Shown here one piece after another: positions 23,311-30,895 of a DNA stretch of 41,497 nt. The number at the start of each line of letters is the position of its first letter. Position 1 is the stretch's first letter. Location of the stretch: NCBI GenBank assembly GCA_050735975.1, contig JBOHVS010000368.1, positions 1-41,497 of the forward strand, written 5' to 3'. The notes beneath the pieces are model-generated. The model saw only the letters and a list, made by a program, of their open reading frames with translations. It did no database searches and was not told the origin of the DNA. This DNA comes from DATMBL01 sp050735975. GTDB taxonomy: Bacteria; Desulfobacterota; Binatia; UBA9968. Position numbers and translations under genes: made by a program.

Positions 23311-24018
23311 CTAACCTCGATTGAGTTTCCGGGTTTTGATCTCTTCCCGCACTTCTCCCAGCCGAAACCGGAGCGAGAGCAGATAAAAGTAGAGGAACAG
23401 AAACGCGGCGCCGTTGATCAGCAGAGGAGTCAACAGTGCCCAGGGAATATTCTCCCACGGCGCCTGGTCCGGCCTCAGGATCGACGGTGGTTGGTGCAGC
23501 GTGCGCCACCAGTAAACCGACATATGGATCAACGGAATGTCGAGGAAACCGATAATACCCAACACCGCCGCAGAGGTCGCCGCCCGGCTCTCGTCCTCAG
23601 TTAATGATCGAAGCATGAGATATCCAACGAAAATTAACAGGAAGATCGCCGTCAGTGTTAAACGCGCGTCCCAGGTCCACCATACTCCCCAGGTAGGTTT
23701 TCCCCAAATCGAGCCTTCGATGATCGTCAAGGCGATAAAAAGCACTCCGATTTCCGCCGCCGAATAAGCCAGGATATCATCCCGTTTTTCTCTTTTCCAT
23801 AAATACAGGCAGCTCCCGACAAAGACGAGAAAAATAGAAAGATATGCGGTCAAAATGCTGGGAATATGAAGATACATGATGCGCTGCACATCGCCTTGAA
23901 AGGCGTCGGGTGGCGCTTGAACCAGGCCCCAATAGAGCCCGATGAGTATGAGCGCGAGAGCAATCGCGCCGAGATAGCCTTTTCGTTTTGATTTTGCCAA
24001 TTGGCGAGCTTCGCGCAT
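23311..24018 (-). CDS. ccmC: Haem exporter protein CcmC
   Basis: The protein has 235 residues with six membrane helices. The tryptophan-rich haem motif is WGVWWTWDARLTLTAIFLL, and the flanking periplasmic His lie in IMYLHIPSILTAYLS and IPLIHMSVYWWRTLHQPP. CcmC loads haem onto CcmE. It stops four bases before ccmD. The 247-base spacer from ccmB (24019-24265) has no gene and is low-complexity. Confidence 0.94.
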   Translation of the reverse strand: MREARQLAKSKRKGYLGAIALALILIGLYWGLVQAPPDAFQGDVQRIMYLHIPSILTAYLSIFLVFVGSCLYLWKREKRDDILAYSAAEIGVLFIALTIIEGSIWGKPTWGVWWTWDARLTLTAIFLLIFVGYLMLRSLTEDESRAATSAAVLGIIGFLDIPLIHMSVYWWRTLHQPPSILRPDQAPWENIPWALLTPLLINGAAFLFLYFYLLSLRFRLGEVREEIKTRKLNRG

Positions 24019-24027
24019 ACGGAATGG

Positions 24028-24265
24028 TAACCAGGTTAAGGCTAAGGTTAAGGTTTAGGAATACAACTGCTCTCCGCAAGCAGTGGGCAGTAAGCCATTA
24101 GCAATGAGCCGTTATCGGTCAAAGAACTTCGAACCTCCTCTTCGCTGAACCGCAATCTGCTTCTTCGAACCTCGAACTTCCAACATTGCTTCGCAGGTTT
24201 GGCGCTCGGGAGGACGGACCTTAGCCTCAACCTGCTTCTCAGCCTCGACCTCAACCTGATTCCAT
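24028..24265. repeat. Low-complexity spacer with AGGTTGAGG-type units
   Basis: One end carries AGGTTAAGGCTAAGGTTAAG and the other CCTCAACCTGCTTCTCAGCC then TCGACCTCAACCTG, which on the minus strand is the same AGGTTGAGG-like unit. The middle has repeated CGAACCTC/CGAACTTC words. No supported gene is present. The same units recur at 25748-25790 and in the ccmF 3' end. Confidence 0.55.
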
Positions 24266-24946
24266 TCAACCTTCGATCACCCGGTCGAACATCAGGATTC
24301 CCAGAGTGAGAAATATCACATCAAATCCCAACAGAAGACGCAACCAAGGGGTTGCGTCTTCTAACTCGCCGGCCCGCAGCACGGCTTCCATGCAGCGGAT
24401 CGTCGCCAGGATCACCGGAATCATCAGCGGGAAGAGTACCAGCGGCAGCAACAATTCACGAGCGCGCGCTTTCAACGTGATCGCGGACATGAGGGTCCCT
24501 AACACGCAAAATCCAAGTGTTCCCAGGAAGACAACGCCAAAAAGGGCCGGTATGACATTCCACTGTCGCAGGTTGAACAGAATCCAGAAAAGCGGGATCA
24601 CGACCAGTTCTACAAGGACCATCAACGCCAGATTAAATAAGACCTTGGCCAGGAACAGCGCGCCGCGGTCGAGCGGGGCAAGTAACAGAGCATCGAGGCA
24701 GTGATTCTCGCGTTCAGCTTGAAAAAGCTGAGCCAGCCCGAGGGTGCCGGTGAAAAGAAACGCAAGCCACAGTAGAGCGGGCGCCATTTCGGCAACCTTT
24801 TCGGGCGCCAGATCGAAAGAGAAGTGAAATACAAAAAGAAGAAGGATACCGAAGAAGAACATGGTCAACAGGCTCTCCCGCCGACGCATCTCTAAAAGCA
24901 GATCCTTCCAGAGCAGGAGAGAAGCTTGTCTTATGAGCTCCATCAC
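24266..24946 (-). CDS. ccmB: Haem exporter protein CcmB
   Basis: The protein has 226 residues and is the ABC-permease-like subunit with six hydrophobic helices. It opens LIRQASLLLWKDLLLEMRRR and includes the family stretch QAERENHCLDALLLAPLDRG, with FLAKVLFNLALMVLVELVVI after it. With CcmA it forms the ATP-driven part that frees holo-CcmE. The stop is followed by the repeat-rich spacer. ATG overlaps the ccmA stop by 4 bases. Confidence 0.93.
   Translation of the reverse strand: MMELIRQASLLLWKDLLLEMRRRESLLTMFFFGILLLFVFHFSFDLAPEKVAEMAPALLWLAFLFTGTLGLAQLFQAERENHCLDALLLAPLDRGALFLAKVLFNLALMVLVELVVIPLFWILFNLRQWNVIPALFGVVFLGTLGFCVLGTLMSAITLKARARELLLPLVLFPLMIPVILATIRCMEAVLRAGELEDATPWLRLLLGFDVIFLTLGILMFDRVIEG
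24333..24362. other. Perfect 13-bp hairpin inside ccmB
   Basis: AGAAGACGCAACC, loop AAGG, GGTTGCGTCTTCT: all 13 pairs match. It lies in codons for the LEDATPWLRLL region near the ccmB 3' end, where such a hairpin is not required by the protein. It could affect mRNA processing or translation downstream. Confidence 0.6.
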
Positions 24947-25701
24947 TCCCCTTGCGGAAGGAATTCGCTAAAGGCGCGGGTGAAACTGTCCCATGGATAT
25001 TGGCGCGGTTCGTCGAAAGTGAGTCTGCCGTGATGCAGCACGATCGCGCGGCTGCAAATCCGCAGGACGCGCGACACGTGATGCGAGGCTATAACGACGA
25101 TACGCCCCTTGTCGCAATGGTTCTTCAAAAACTCTTCCAGGAGGTTGACGCCGCTTCCGTCCAGCACCCCGTAAGGTTCATCCAACAGCAGGAGTCCCGG
25201 TTCGAGCAGTCTCCATTTCGCGATCGAGAGCCGGCACTTCATGCCGCTGGAAAACGCGGCAACGTATTCGTCCGCCCGCCGCCCCAAACCGACGTGGTCC
25301 AAAGCGGTATCAATTTCCCGAGCGTCACGGGCTCTTTTGTAGAGCGCCGTGAAAAATTTGAGGTTTTCTCGAGCTGTCAGATTTTCGTAAAGGTGTTCGC
25401 CGGGCGCAAGCAAACCGACATTCGAACGCTCCGCTTCTTCCATGCGGGAGAGGTCCTTGCCGTTGAATTCTATACTCCCAAGGGTGGGACGGATCAGCCC
25501 GGCAAGGAGGTTCAAAAACGTGCTTTTGCCGGCGCCGTTGGGACCGAGCAAGGCGATAAACTCCCCGGGAGAAACATTGATAGTTAAATCCTTGAGCGCC
25601 CACAAAAACCCGTAGGCCTTGGACAACTGGCGAACGGTTACGTGCAAATCGCGATCCCTGACCGCGCGAACCGGATTTGGGCCTGCATGGAAATAGTCCA
25701 T
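24943..25701 (-). CDS. ccmA: Haem exporter ATP-binding protein CcmA
   Basis: The protein has 252 residues and is an ABC ATPase. Walker A is LGPNGAGKSTFLNLLAGL, the signature is AAFSSGMKCRLSIAKWRLLE (degenerate SSGMK in place of LSGGQ), Walker B is LLLLDEPYGVLD and the switch His is in VVIASHHVSRVL. CcmA powers release of holo-CcmE. The N-terminal 20 residues (MDYFHAGPNPVRAVRDRDLH) extend beyond the usual start, so a later start is possible. It is the first gene of the ccm operon. Confidence 0.92.
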   Translation of the reverse strand: MDYFHAGPNPVRAVRDRDLHVTVRQLSKAYGFLWALKDLTINVSPGEFIALLGPNGAGKSTFLNLLAGLIRPTLGSIEFNGKDLSRMEEAERSNVGLLAPGEHLYENLTARENLKFFTALYKRARDAREIDTALDHVGLGRRADEYVAAFSSGMKCRLSIAKWRLLEPGLLLLDEPYGVLDGSGVNLLEEFLKNHCDKGRIVVIASHHVSRVLRICSRAIVLHHGRLTFDEPRQYPWDSFTRAFSEFLPQGE

Positions 25702-25747
25702 CGACTATAGTGGGCGAGCATGTTGGATTCAAGTGCCGTCATGCAGG

Positions 25748-25790
25748 TTTAACTTAAGCTCAACCTCAACCTTAACCTCAGCCTTCCGGC
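25748..25790. repeat. AGGTTGAGG-type repeat upstream of ccmA
   Basis: On the + strand it reads AACTTAAGCTCAACCTCAAC then CTTAACCTCAGCC; on the operon strand this is GAGGTTAAGGTTGAGGTTGA. It is the same low-complexity unit as in the ccmB-ccmC spacer, and lies where the ccm promoter is expected. Confidence 0.55.
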
Positions 25791-25829
25791 TGATCAGGGT
25801 TGACAATCTCCTCGTTCGTCCCCTATTTA

Positions 25830-26105
25830 CTAGCAGGCTGCTGAAAAAGCCTCATATGCCGATTGCCCTGAGCATTGTCGAAGGGTGCGCTCGATCGCCT
25901 CGCTCCAACGGACGAACTCGCAAAGCGCATGGAGCAAGGAGCAGGGGGCAGGGAGCCCGGATATCCGATCTCTGACGTCTGACCTCAGACATCTGACTTC
26001 TGCGCTTCGCCCCTGGCCCTTAGCGCAAGCTCCGCTTGCCCGTGCGCCTCGCCTCTGAGGTCTTTTTGAGCAGCCTGCAAACAGAGTTTTTCATCAACCT
26101 GCTAG
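25830..26105. mobile_element. MITE-like inverted-repeat element (276 bp)
   Basis: The left end CTAGCAGGCTGCTGAAAAA (25830-25848) pairs with TTTTTCATCAACCTGCTAG (26087-26105) at 17 of 19 positions. A second inner arm, TGAGGTCTTTTTGAGCAGCC (26056-26075), also pairs with the left end. The interior has no convincing gene: it holds low-complexity GGAGCAAGGAGCAGGGGGCA and ATCTGAC/TCTGACTTCTG words. Solo ends of the same family lie at 9481-9508 and 12168-12197. It looks like a non-autonomous element or compound repeat; no transposase is present. With this element, the gap 25702-26140 is accounted for. Confidence 0.6.
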
Positions 26106-26140
26106 CTTTAACTCTGAAGGATTTGAGGGAGGAGTAGAGT

Positions 26141-26821
26141 ATGAATCCCGTGGTTACGGTGACCGGCGCGTGGAATGCGTTTGCGACGAAGGTTGGAGCG
26201 TTTTTGCCGGATTTGTTCGCGGCCGTATTGATTATCGTTCTGGGATGGGTGTTTTGCAACATTGTAAAACGAGTCGTTGTGCGGATTATAAGACTGTGCC
26301 ACTTCGATGCACTTGCTGATCGCGCCGGGATCAACCAGGTGCTCGCGCGGGGAGGTATCCGCCAGTCCGCGTCGGAAATCCTTGGGCTGCTGGTTTTTTG
26401 GTTTCTTTTTCTGATCGTTATTGTCGCGACGCTTGAGACGCTAAACCTCAGCGGCGCCACCGATACACTCAACATCATCTATCTGTATATTCCCAAAATT
26501 GTCGCGGCGCTCGTGATGCTGATTCTCGGCCTCTACTTCGCGAATTTTCTGGAGACTGTCACCCGGACCTCGTGCGCCAACGCCGGTTTGGAACAGGCCG
26601 CCTCCATCGGGCGCGCGGTGTACATCGGCACCGTCATCTTTGTCGTTGCCGGTATCTTTGAGATCCTCGAAATCGCCTCGGAAATCGTCATTTGGGCCTT
26701 CATCCTGGTTTTCGGCGCCTTATGCCTGGCGTTGGCCTTAGCTTTCGGCCTGGGCGGGCGGGAGGTAGCGGGCCGTTACTTGGAGAGATGGCTGGAGCAG
26801 AAGAAAAATACTGGCCAGTGA
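26141..26821 (+). CDS. MscS-related TM-helix-repeat membrane protein
   Basis: The protein has 226 residues. It opens MNPVVTVTGAWNAFATKVGA then FLPDLFAAVLIIVLGWVFCN, the conserved TM_helix repeat (PF05552-type) of small-conductance channel relatives. A second, similar unit is IYLYIPKIVAALVMLILGLY. About five membrane helices end with FGLGGREVAGRYLERWLEQ, as in the family, but the C-terminal MscS beta domain is absent. It may be a channel or an accessory membrane protein; the role is unproven. GGGAGGAG lies before ATG. Confidence 0.82.
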   Translation: MNPVVTVTGAWNAFATKVGAFLPDLFAAVLIIVLGWVFCNIVKRVVVRIIRLCHFDALADRAGINQVLARGGIRQSASEILGLLVFWFLFLIVIVATLETLNLSGATDTLNIIYLYIPKIVAALVMLILGLYFANFLETVTRTSCANAGLEQAASIGRAVYIGTVIFVVAGIFEILEIASEIVIWAFILVFGALCLALALAFGLGGREVAGRYLERWLEQKKNTGQ

Positions 26822-26887
26822 CCTTGATCCCCTCTATGCTGGGTATGCCATTAAGCAAGCGCCCCTTATCGACGGACCAGACTTATG

Positions 26888-27020
26888 GGTAGTGGTTTAG
26901 TTTGGTCCCAAGATCCCTCACTTCGTTCGGGATGACAAATCCTTTAGGTGTCATTCCGAGCGGGAGCGAGGAATCTTTCCTGATGTGACGGCGGAGTCTG
27001 ATTGAAACTGAACCACTACC
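26888..27020. mobile_element. 133-bp MITE with 8-bp target-site duplication
   Basis: The ends GGTAGTGGTTTAGTTTG (26888-26904) and, inverted, GAAACTGAACCACTACC (27004-27020) match at 15 of 17 positions. The element is flanked on both sides by the exact 8-mer GACTTATG (26880-26887 and 27021-27028), a clear target duplication. The inside holds CTTCGTTCGGGATGACA and TGTCATTCCGAGCGGGAGCG, a near-palindrome seen in many genomes. There is no open frame. Ends starting GG with an 8-bp duplication fit the IS1595 superfamily; that assignment is inference. Confidence 0.8.
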
Positions 27021-27088
27021 GACTTATGAGTTACCTTGACTCCCACCAGGCAATCAGCTAAATTTCATCGAGTTTTAAATACTTTATC

Positions 27089-27143
27089 CAAAAATAGCCT
27101 AAGGGTCGGTGGGAATCATAAATTTGCCCTTAGGCTATTTTTG
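27089..27143 (+). promoter_or_regulatory. Perfect 17-bp hairpin in the icd leader
   Basis: CAAAAATAGCCTAAGGG (27089-27105), a 21-base loop, and CCCTTAGGCTATTTTTG (27127-27143) pair without mismatch. The stem ends 15 bases before the icd start and leaves the GGGAGG ribosome site (27151-27156) free. The A-tract/stem/T-tract shape could terminate transcription in either direction or act as an attenuator; it could also be an inserted palindrome. Confidence 0.7.
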
Positions 27144-27158
27144 CAGGCGAGGGAGGCT

Positions 27159-28565
27159 ATGGCAGATTATAAAGTCGTGAAGGTTCCGAAGGACGGAGCG
27201 AAGATCACCATGTCGGCCAGCAGGGAGCTGAAGGTTCCGGACAATCCGATCATCCCTTTCATTGAAGGAGACGGCACGGGCCGTGATATCTGGCGTGCTT
27301 CGGTGCGGGTCTTCGACTCGGCGGTGGAGAAGGCTTACAAGGGGAAGCGCAAAATCCACTGGATGGAGGTATATGCGGGAGAGAAATCGTTTAAGTTGTT
27401 CAACAACTGGCTGCCCGATGAAACGGTCGAAGCCTTCTCGGAATTTCTAGTGGGAATCAAAGGCCCGCTGACGACACCGATCGGCGGGGGCATGCGTTCT
27501 TTGAACGTAACGCTGCGGATATTGCTGGACCTGTATGTTTGCCAACGTCCGGTCCGTTACTTTAATGGGGTGCCTTCTCCAGTTAAGCATCCCGAGCACG
27601 TCGATATGGTCGTTTTCCGCGAAAACACGGAAGATATTTACACGGGCATCGAGTTCATCAACGGCACCGAGGAGAACAAGAAGTTCAGGTCGCTGCTCAA
27701 GGAGAACTTTCCCAAGGAGTACGCCAAAATCCGCTTTCCTGACACCGCGGGGATCGCGCTCAAGCCGGTTTCCGTCGAGGGAACCGAGCGGCTGGTCCGC
27801 GCGGCGATCACATGGGCGCTGGCGAACAAGCGAAAAAACGTGAACTTCGTCCATAAGGGCAATATCATGAAGTATACCGAGGGCGCCTTCATGGAGTGGG
27901 GCTACGCGCTCGCCAAGCGCGAGTTTCGCAATGAAGTCGTCAGCGAGCGCGAGACGTGGATTTTAGGGAACAAGGAGCAGAAACCGAATCTTAGCGTGGA
28001 AGACAATGCCAAGCTGATCGATCCCGGCTTTGACATGATGTCGCCCGACCAGCAGAATGACATTAAAAGACAAGTGGAAGAAGCGCTGAAGCTATGGCCG
28101 ACCCACGGCGATGGCAAGTGGAAGTCGAAACTGCTCCTCAAAGACTCGATTGCCGACGTGACCTTGCAGTTCGTCCTCATCCGCCCGAAAGATTACGATG
28201 TGATCGCGACGATGAACTTGAACGGCGATTATCTGTCGGACGCGCTCGCCGCGCAGGTAGGCGGTATCGGCATCGCGCCCGGAGCGAACATCAATTACGA
28301 CAGCGGCCACGCCGTTTTCGAAGCCACCCACGGCACCGCGCCGAAATATGCCGATCTCGACAAGGTCAATCCCGGGTCCGTCATTCTCTCAGGCGAGATG
28401 ATGCTGCGCTATATGGGCTGGACGGAAGCCGCCGACCTGATTATCAAGGGACTCGAGAGGGCCATCGGCAACAAGACGGTGACTTATGATTTCGAGCGGC
28501 TTATGCCGGGCGCGAAACTCGTAAGTTGCTCGGGGTTCGGCGACGCCATCGTTGCCGGTATGTGA
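27159..28565 (+). CDS. icd: Isocitrate dehydrogenase, NADP-type
   Basis: The protein has 468 residues from MADYKVVKVPKDGAKITM. ATG 27159 has GGGAGG upstream; the earlier in-frame GTG is not needed. It converts isocitrate to 2-oxoglutarate and CO2 in the TCA cycle. Substrate residues include GGGMRSLNVTLRILLDLYVC (Ser113-equivalent). Coenzyme residues in HGTAPKYADLDKVNPGS and KTVTYDFERLM keep the Lys, Tyr, Tyr and Arg set of NADP-dependent enzymes. It carries the ~50-residue central insertion (FRSLLKENFPKEYAKIRFPD... KLWPTHGDGKWKSKLLLKD) of the longer bacterial form. It is the first gene of the + strand TCA operon. Confidence 0.95.
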   Translation: MADYKVVKVPKDGAKITMSASRELKVPDNPIIPFIEGDGTGRDIWRASVRVFDSAVEKAYKGKRKIHWMEVYAGEKSFKLFNNWLPDETVEAFSEFLVGIKGPLTTPIGGGMRSLNVTLRILLDLYVCQRPVRYFNGVPSPVKHPEHVDMVVFRENTEDIYTGIEFINGTEENKKFRSLLKENFPKEYAKIRFPDTAGIALKPVSVEGTERLVRAAITWALANKRKNVNFVHKGNIMKYTEGAFMEWGYALAKREFRNEVVSERETWILGNKEQKPNLSVEDNAKLIDPGFDMMSPDQQNDIKRQVEEALKLWPTHGDGKWKSKLLLKDSIADVTLQFVLIRPKDYDVIATMNLNGDYLSDALAAQVGGIGIAPGANINYDSGHAVFEATHGTAPKYADLDKVNPGSVILSGEMMLRYMGWTEAADLIIKGLERAIGNKTVTYDFERLMPGAKLVSCSGFGDAIVAGM

Positions 28566-28628
28566 GAATCGGTGGGGAGCGATGGGTGGCGGGTGGCGCA
28601 AGCGAAATCTGAAGATTAGAGGAGAGTC

Positions 28629-29576
28629 ATGGCGAGAAAAAAAATTGCTTTAATTGGAGCCGGCAATATCGGCGGTTCGATGGCTCATCTTTGTTTATTA
28701 AAAGGATTGGGCGATGTGATCCTTTTCGATGTTGTTGAAGGGTTGCCGCAGGGCAAAGCGCTCGACTTGTCCCATGCCGGGCCGGTAGAAGGATTTGACG
28801 GCAATGTCATCGGCACAAACAATTATGAAGACATCGCCGGGGCCGACGTTTGCATCGTTACCGCAGGGATCGCCCGTAAACCGGGCATGAGCCGAGATGA
28901 TTTGCTGGGGACCAATGCCAAAATCTTGAGCTCGGTTGCGGAAGGCATAAAAAAACACGCTCCCAACTCGTTCGTCATCGTTATTACCAACCCGTTGGAT
29001 GCCATGGTCACTTTGATGAAGCGGGCGACAGGGTTTCCAAAGAATCGCGTCGTCGGGCAATCGGGCATCTTAGACTCCTCACGGTATCGATCGTTCATTG
29101 CCCGGGAGCTCAGTGTTTCCGTGAATAGCGTCGCGGCCATGGTTTTAGGCGGTCACGGCGATGACATGGTTCCGGTTCGCACCAGCTGTATTGTCGGCGG
29201 CGTGCCGGTTGAAAAGTTGATTTCCAGCAAGCGGCTCGATGAAATCGAAGCCCGTGTTCGCAACGCCGGCGGCGAGGTGGTGGCATTGTTGAAAACGGGA
29301 TCGGCCTATTTTTCACCGGCGTCGGCCGCGGTTCGCATGACCGAAGCTTATCTCTTCGACAAGAAGGAGATTTTGCCTTGTGCGGCGTTGCTCGAGGGAG
29401 AATATGGGGTCAATGGTTACTATTTCTGTGTTCCAGTCATGATCGGCGGCGGTGGTGTCGAAAAGATAATCGACATCGATCTGAATTCCGCCGACAGGAA
29501 GGCCTTTGATGAATCATTCAATCACGTCAAAGATATCGTTCAAGCGATGGACCGTCTACTAGGAAGGCAGGGATAG
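28629..29576 (+). CDS. mdh: Malate dehydrogenase
   Basis: The protein has 315 residues of the LDH-like (type III) MDH. NAD-binding GAGNIGGSMAH lies at the N-terminus with Asp in ILFDVVEG for NAD. The active-site loop is RKPGMSRDDLL, ITNPLDAMV follows, and the catalytic His is in GGHGDDMVPV. It interconverts malate and oxaloacetate. GGAGAG precedes ATG. The 46-base spacer to sucC is made of GACAGAGATAG-like repeats. Confidence 0.95.
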   Translation: MARKKIALIGAGNIGGSMAHLCLLKGLGDVILFDVVEGLPQGKALDLSHAGPVEGFDGNVIGTNNYEDIAGADVCIVTAGIARKPGMSRDDLLGTNAKILSSVAEGIKKHAPNSFVIVITNPLDAMVTLMKRATGFPKNRVVGQSGILDSSRYRSFIARELSVSVNSVAAMVLGGHGDDMVPVRTSCIVGGVPVEKLISSKRLDEIEARVRNAGGEVVALLKTGSAYFSPASAAVRMTEAYLFDKKEILPCAALLEGEYGVNGYYFCVPVMIGGGGVEKIIDIDLNSADRKAFDESFNHVKDIVQAMDRLLGRQG

Positions 29577-29612
29577 GACAGAGACAGAGATAGAGATAGG
29601 GACAGTCTGTGT
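29568..29612. repeat. GACAGAGATAG-type low-complexity repeat
   Basis: The mdh-sucC spacer reads GGATAGGACAGAGACAGAGA then TAGAGATAGGGACAGTCTG, a degenerate 6-base repeat (GACAGA/GATAGA). There is no ribosome site other than the repeat itself and no separate promoter that I can see. Confidence 0.6.
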
Positions 29613-29622
29613 CGCCGATTCC

Positions 29623-30783
29623 ATGAATATCCACGAGTATCAAGCCAAAGAAATTCTCAAGCGATACGGTGTCTCGGTTCCCCAAGGGGAAGTCGCTGCG
29701 ACGCCGGAAGAAGCGAAAGCGGTTGCCATTAAACTCGGCGGCGGTACCTGTGTCGTCAAAGCCCAGATTCACGCCGGCGGCCGCGGCAAAGCCGGAGGCG
29801 TAAAGCTCGCACGCAACCCGGAGGACGCCGAGCAAAAAGCGCGTGAGATCATCGGCAAGAATTTAGTGACCCATCAGACCGGCCCGGAGGGCCGCCAGGT
29901 CCGACGGGTGCTTGTCGAGCAAGGGCTGAACATCGATCGGGAGCTTTATCTGGCTATGGTCCTCGACCGGTCGCAGTCGCGAGTGTCCGTGATTTGTTCT
30001 TCTGAAGGCGGCGTTGAAATCGAGGAAGTCGCGGAGAAAAATCCTGCAAAGATTTTAAAAGAGTCCATCGATCCCGTCATCGGGCTCGCCGGATTTCAGT
30101 GCCGGCGACTTGCCTACGCTCTAGGCATTCCCGGCGAACTGATCGGTAAAATGACCGGTGTGATGCAGGCATTGTATCGCGCGTTCGACGAGTCCGATTG
30201 CTCCGTCGCTGAGATAAATCCTCTAATTATTACTAAAGAGGGACAAGTGATGGCGCTGGACGCCAAGATGAACTTCGATAGCAATGCGCTGTTTCGGCAT
30301 AAGGATATCGTGGCGCTGCGCGATTTCAATGAAGAGGATCCGCGCGAAATCGAAGCCAGTAAGTACGACCTCTCCTATATTTCTTTAGATGGCAATATCG
30401 CCTGCATGGTCAACGGCGCGGGATTGGCCATGGCAACCATGGATATCATCAAGCTTTACGGCGGCGAGCCAGCAAACTTCTTGGATGTCGGAGGCGGTGC
30501 TTCCACGGAAAAGGTGGCGCAAGCCTTCAAGATTCTCCTTGCCGACCCTCGAGTCCGTGGGGTTCTTATCAACATCTTCGGCGGCATTATGCGCTGCGAT
30601 GTGCTCGCCCAGGGGATCGTTGATTCGGCGCGTGAGATGAGCATCCAAGTGCCGCTGGTGGTGCGCATGCAGGGCACCAACGTCGATTTGGGCAAGAAAA
30701 TCCTCGCCGATTCGGGTTTGGCGATCATCCCCGCCGAAACCATGGCCGAGGCGGCGGAGAAGATCGTTGGGGCGGTCCAATAA
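29623..30783 (+). CDS. sucC: Succinyl-CoA synthetase, beta subunit
   Basis: The protein has 386 residues. The ATP-grasp domain opens MNIHEYQAKEILKRYGVSVP, with AQIHAGGRGKAGGVKL for nucleotide binding, SDCSVAEINPLIITKEG for Mg binding and a C-terminal CoA-ligase fold (INIFGGIMRCDVLAQGIVDS). With SucD it makes succinate and ATP or GTP from succinyl-CoA. The length is normal. The nucleotide choice cannot be called from sequence here. Confidence 0.95.
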   Translation: MNIHEYQAKEILKRYGVSVPQGEVAATPEEAKAVAIKLGGGTCVVKAQIHAGGRGKAGGVKLARNPEDAEQKAREIIGKNLVTHQTGPEGRQVRRVLVEQGLNIDRELYLAMVLDRSQSRVSVICSSEGGVEIEEVAEKNPAKILKESIDPVIGLAGFQCRRLAYALGIPGELIGKMTGVMQALYRAFDESDCSVAEINPLIITKEGQVMALDAKMNFDSNALFRHKDIVALRDFNEEDPREIEASKYDLSYISLDGNIACMVNGAGLAMATMDIIKLYGGEPANFLDVGGGASTEKVAQAFKILLADPRVRGVLINIFGGIMRCDVLAQGIVDSAREMSIQVPLVVRMQGTNVDLGKKILADSGLAIIPAETMAEAAEKIVGAVQ

Positions 30784-30890
30784 TTTTAGATTTTGGATTG
30801 CCGATTGTCGATTAGGAAAACATAGAATTGGGATTTGAGATGACAGTTTCGGACCCGCATTCCGATAATCCAAAATCGAAAATCTAAAAT
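30783..30890. repeat. Inverted repeat in the sucC-sucD spacer
   Basis: ATTTTAGATTTT (30783-30794) pairs perfectly with AAAATCTAAAAT (30879-30890). Further imperfect pairing follows inside (TTGGATT with AATCCAAAAT). TGGATTGCCGATTGTCGATT is of a low-complexity kind seen in many genomes. The element nearly fills the 112-base spacer. Confidence 0.6.
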
Positions 30891-30895
30891 AGTTG

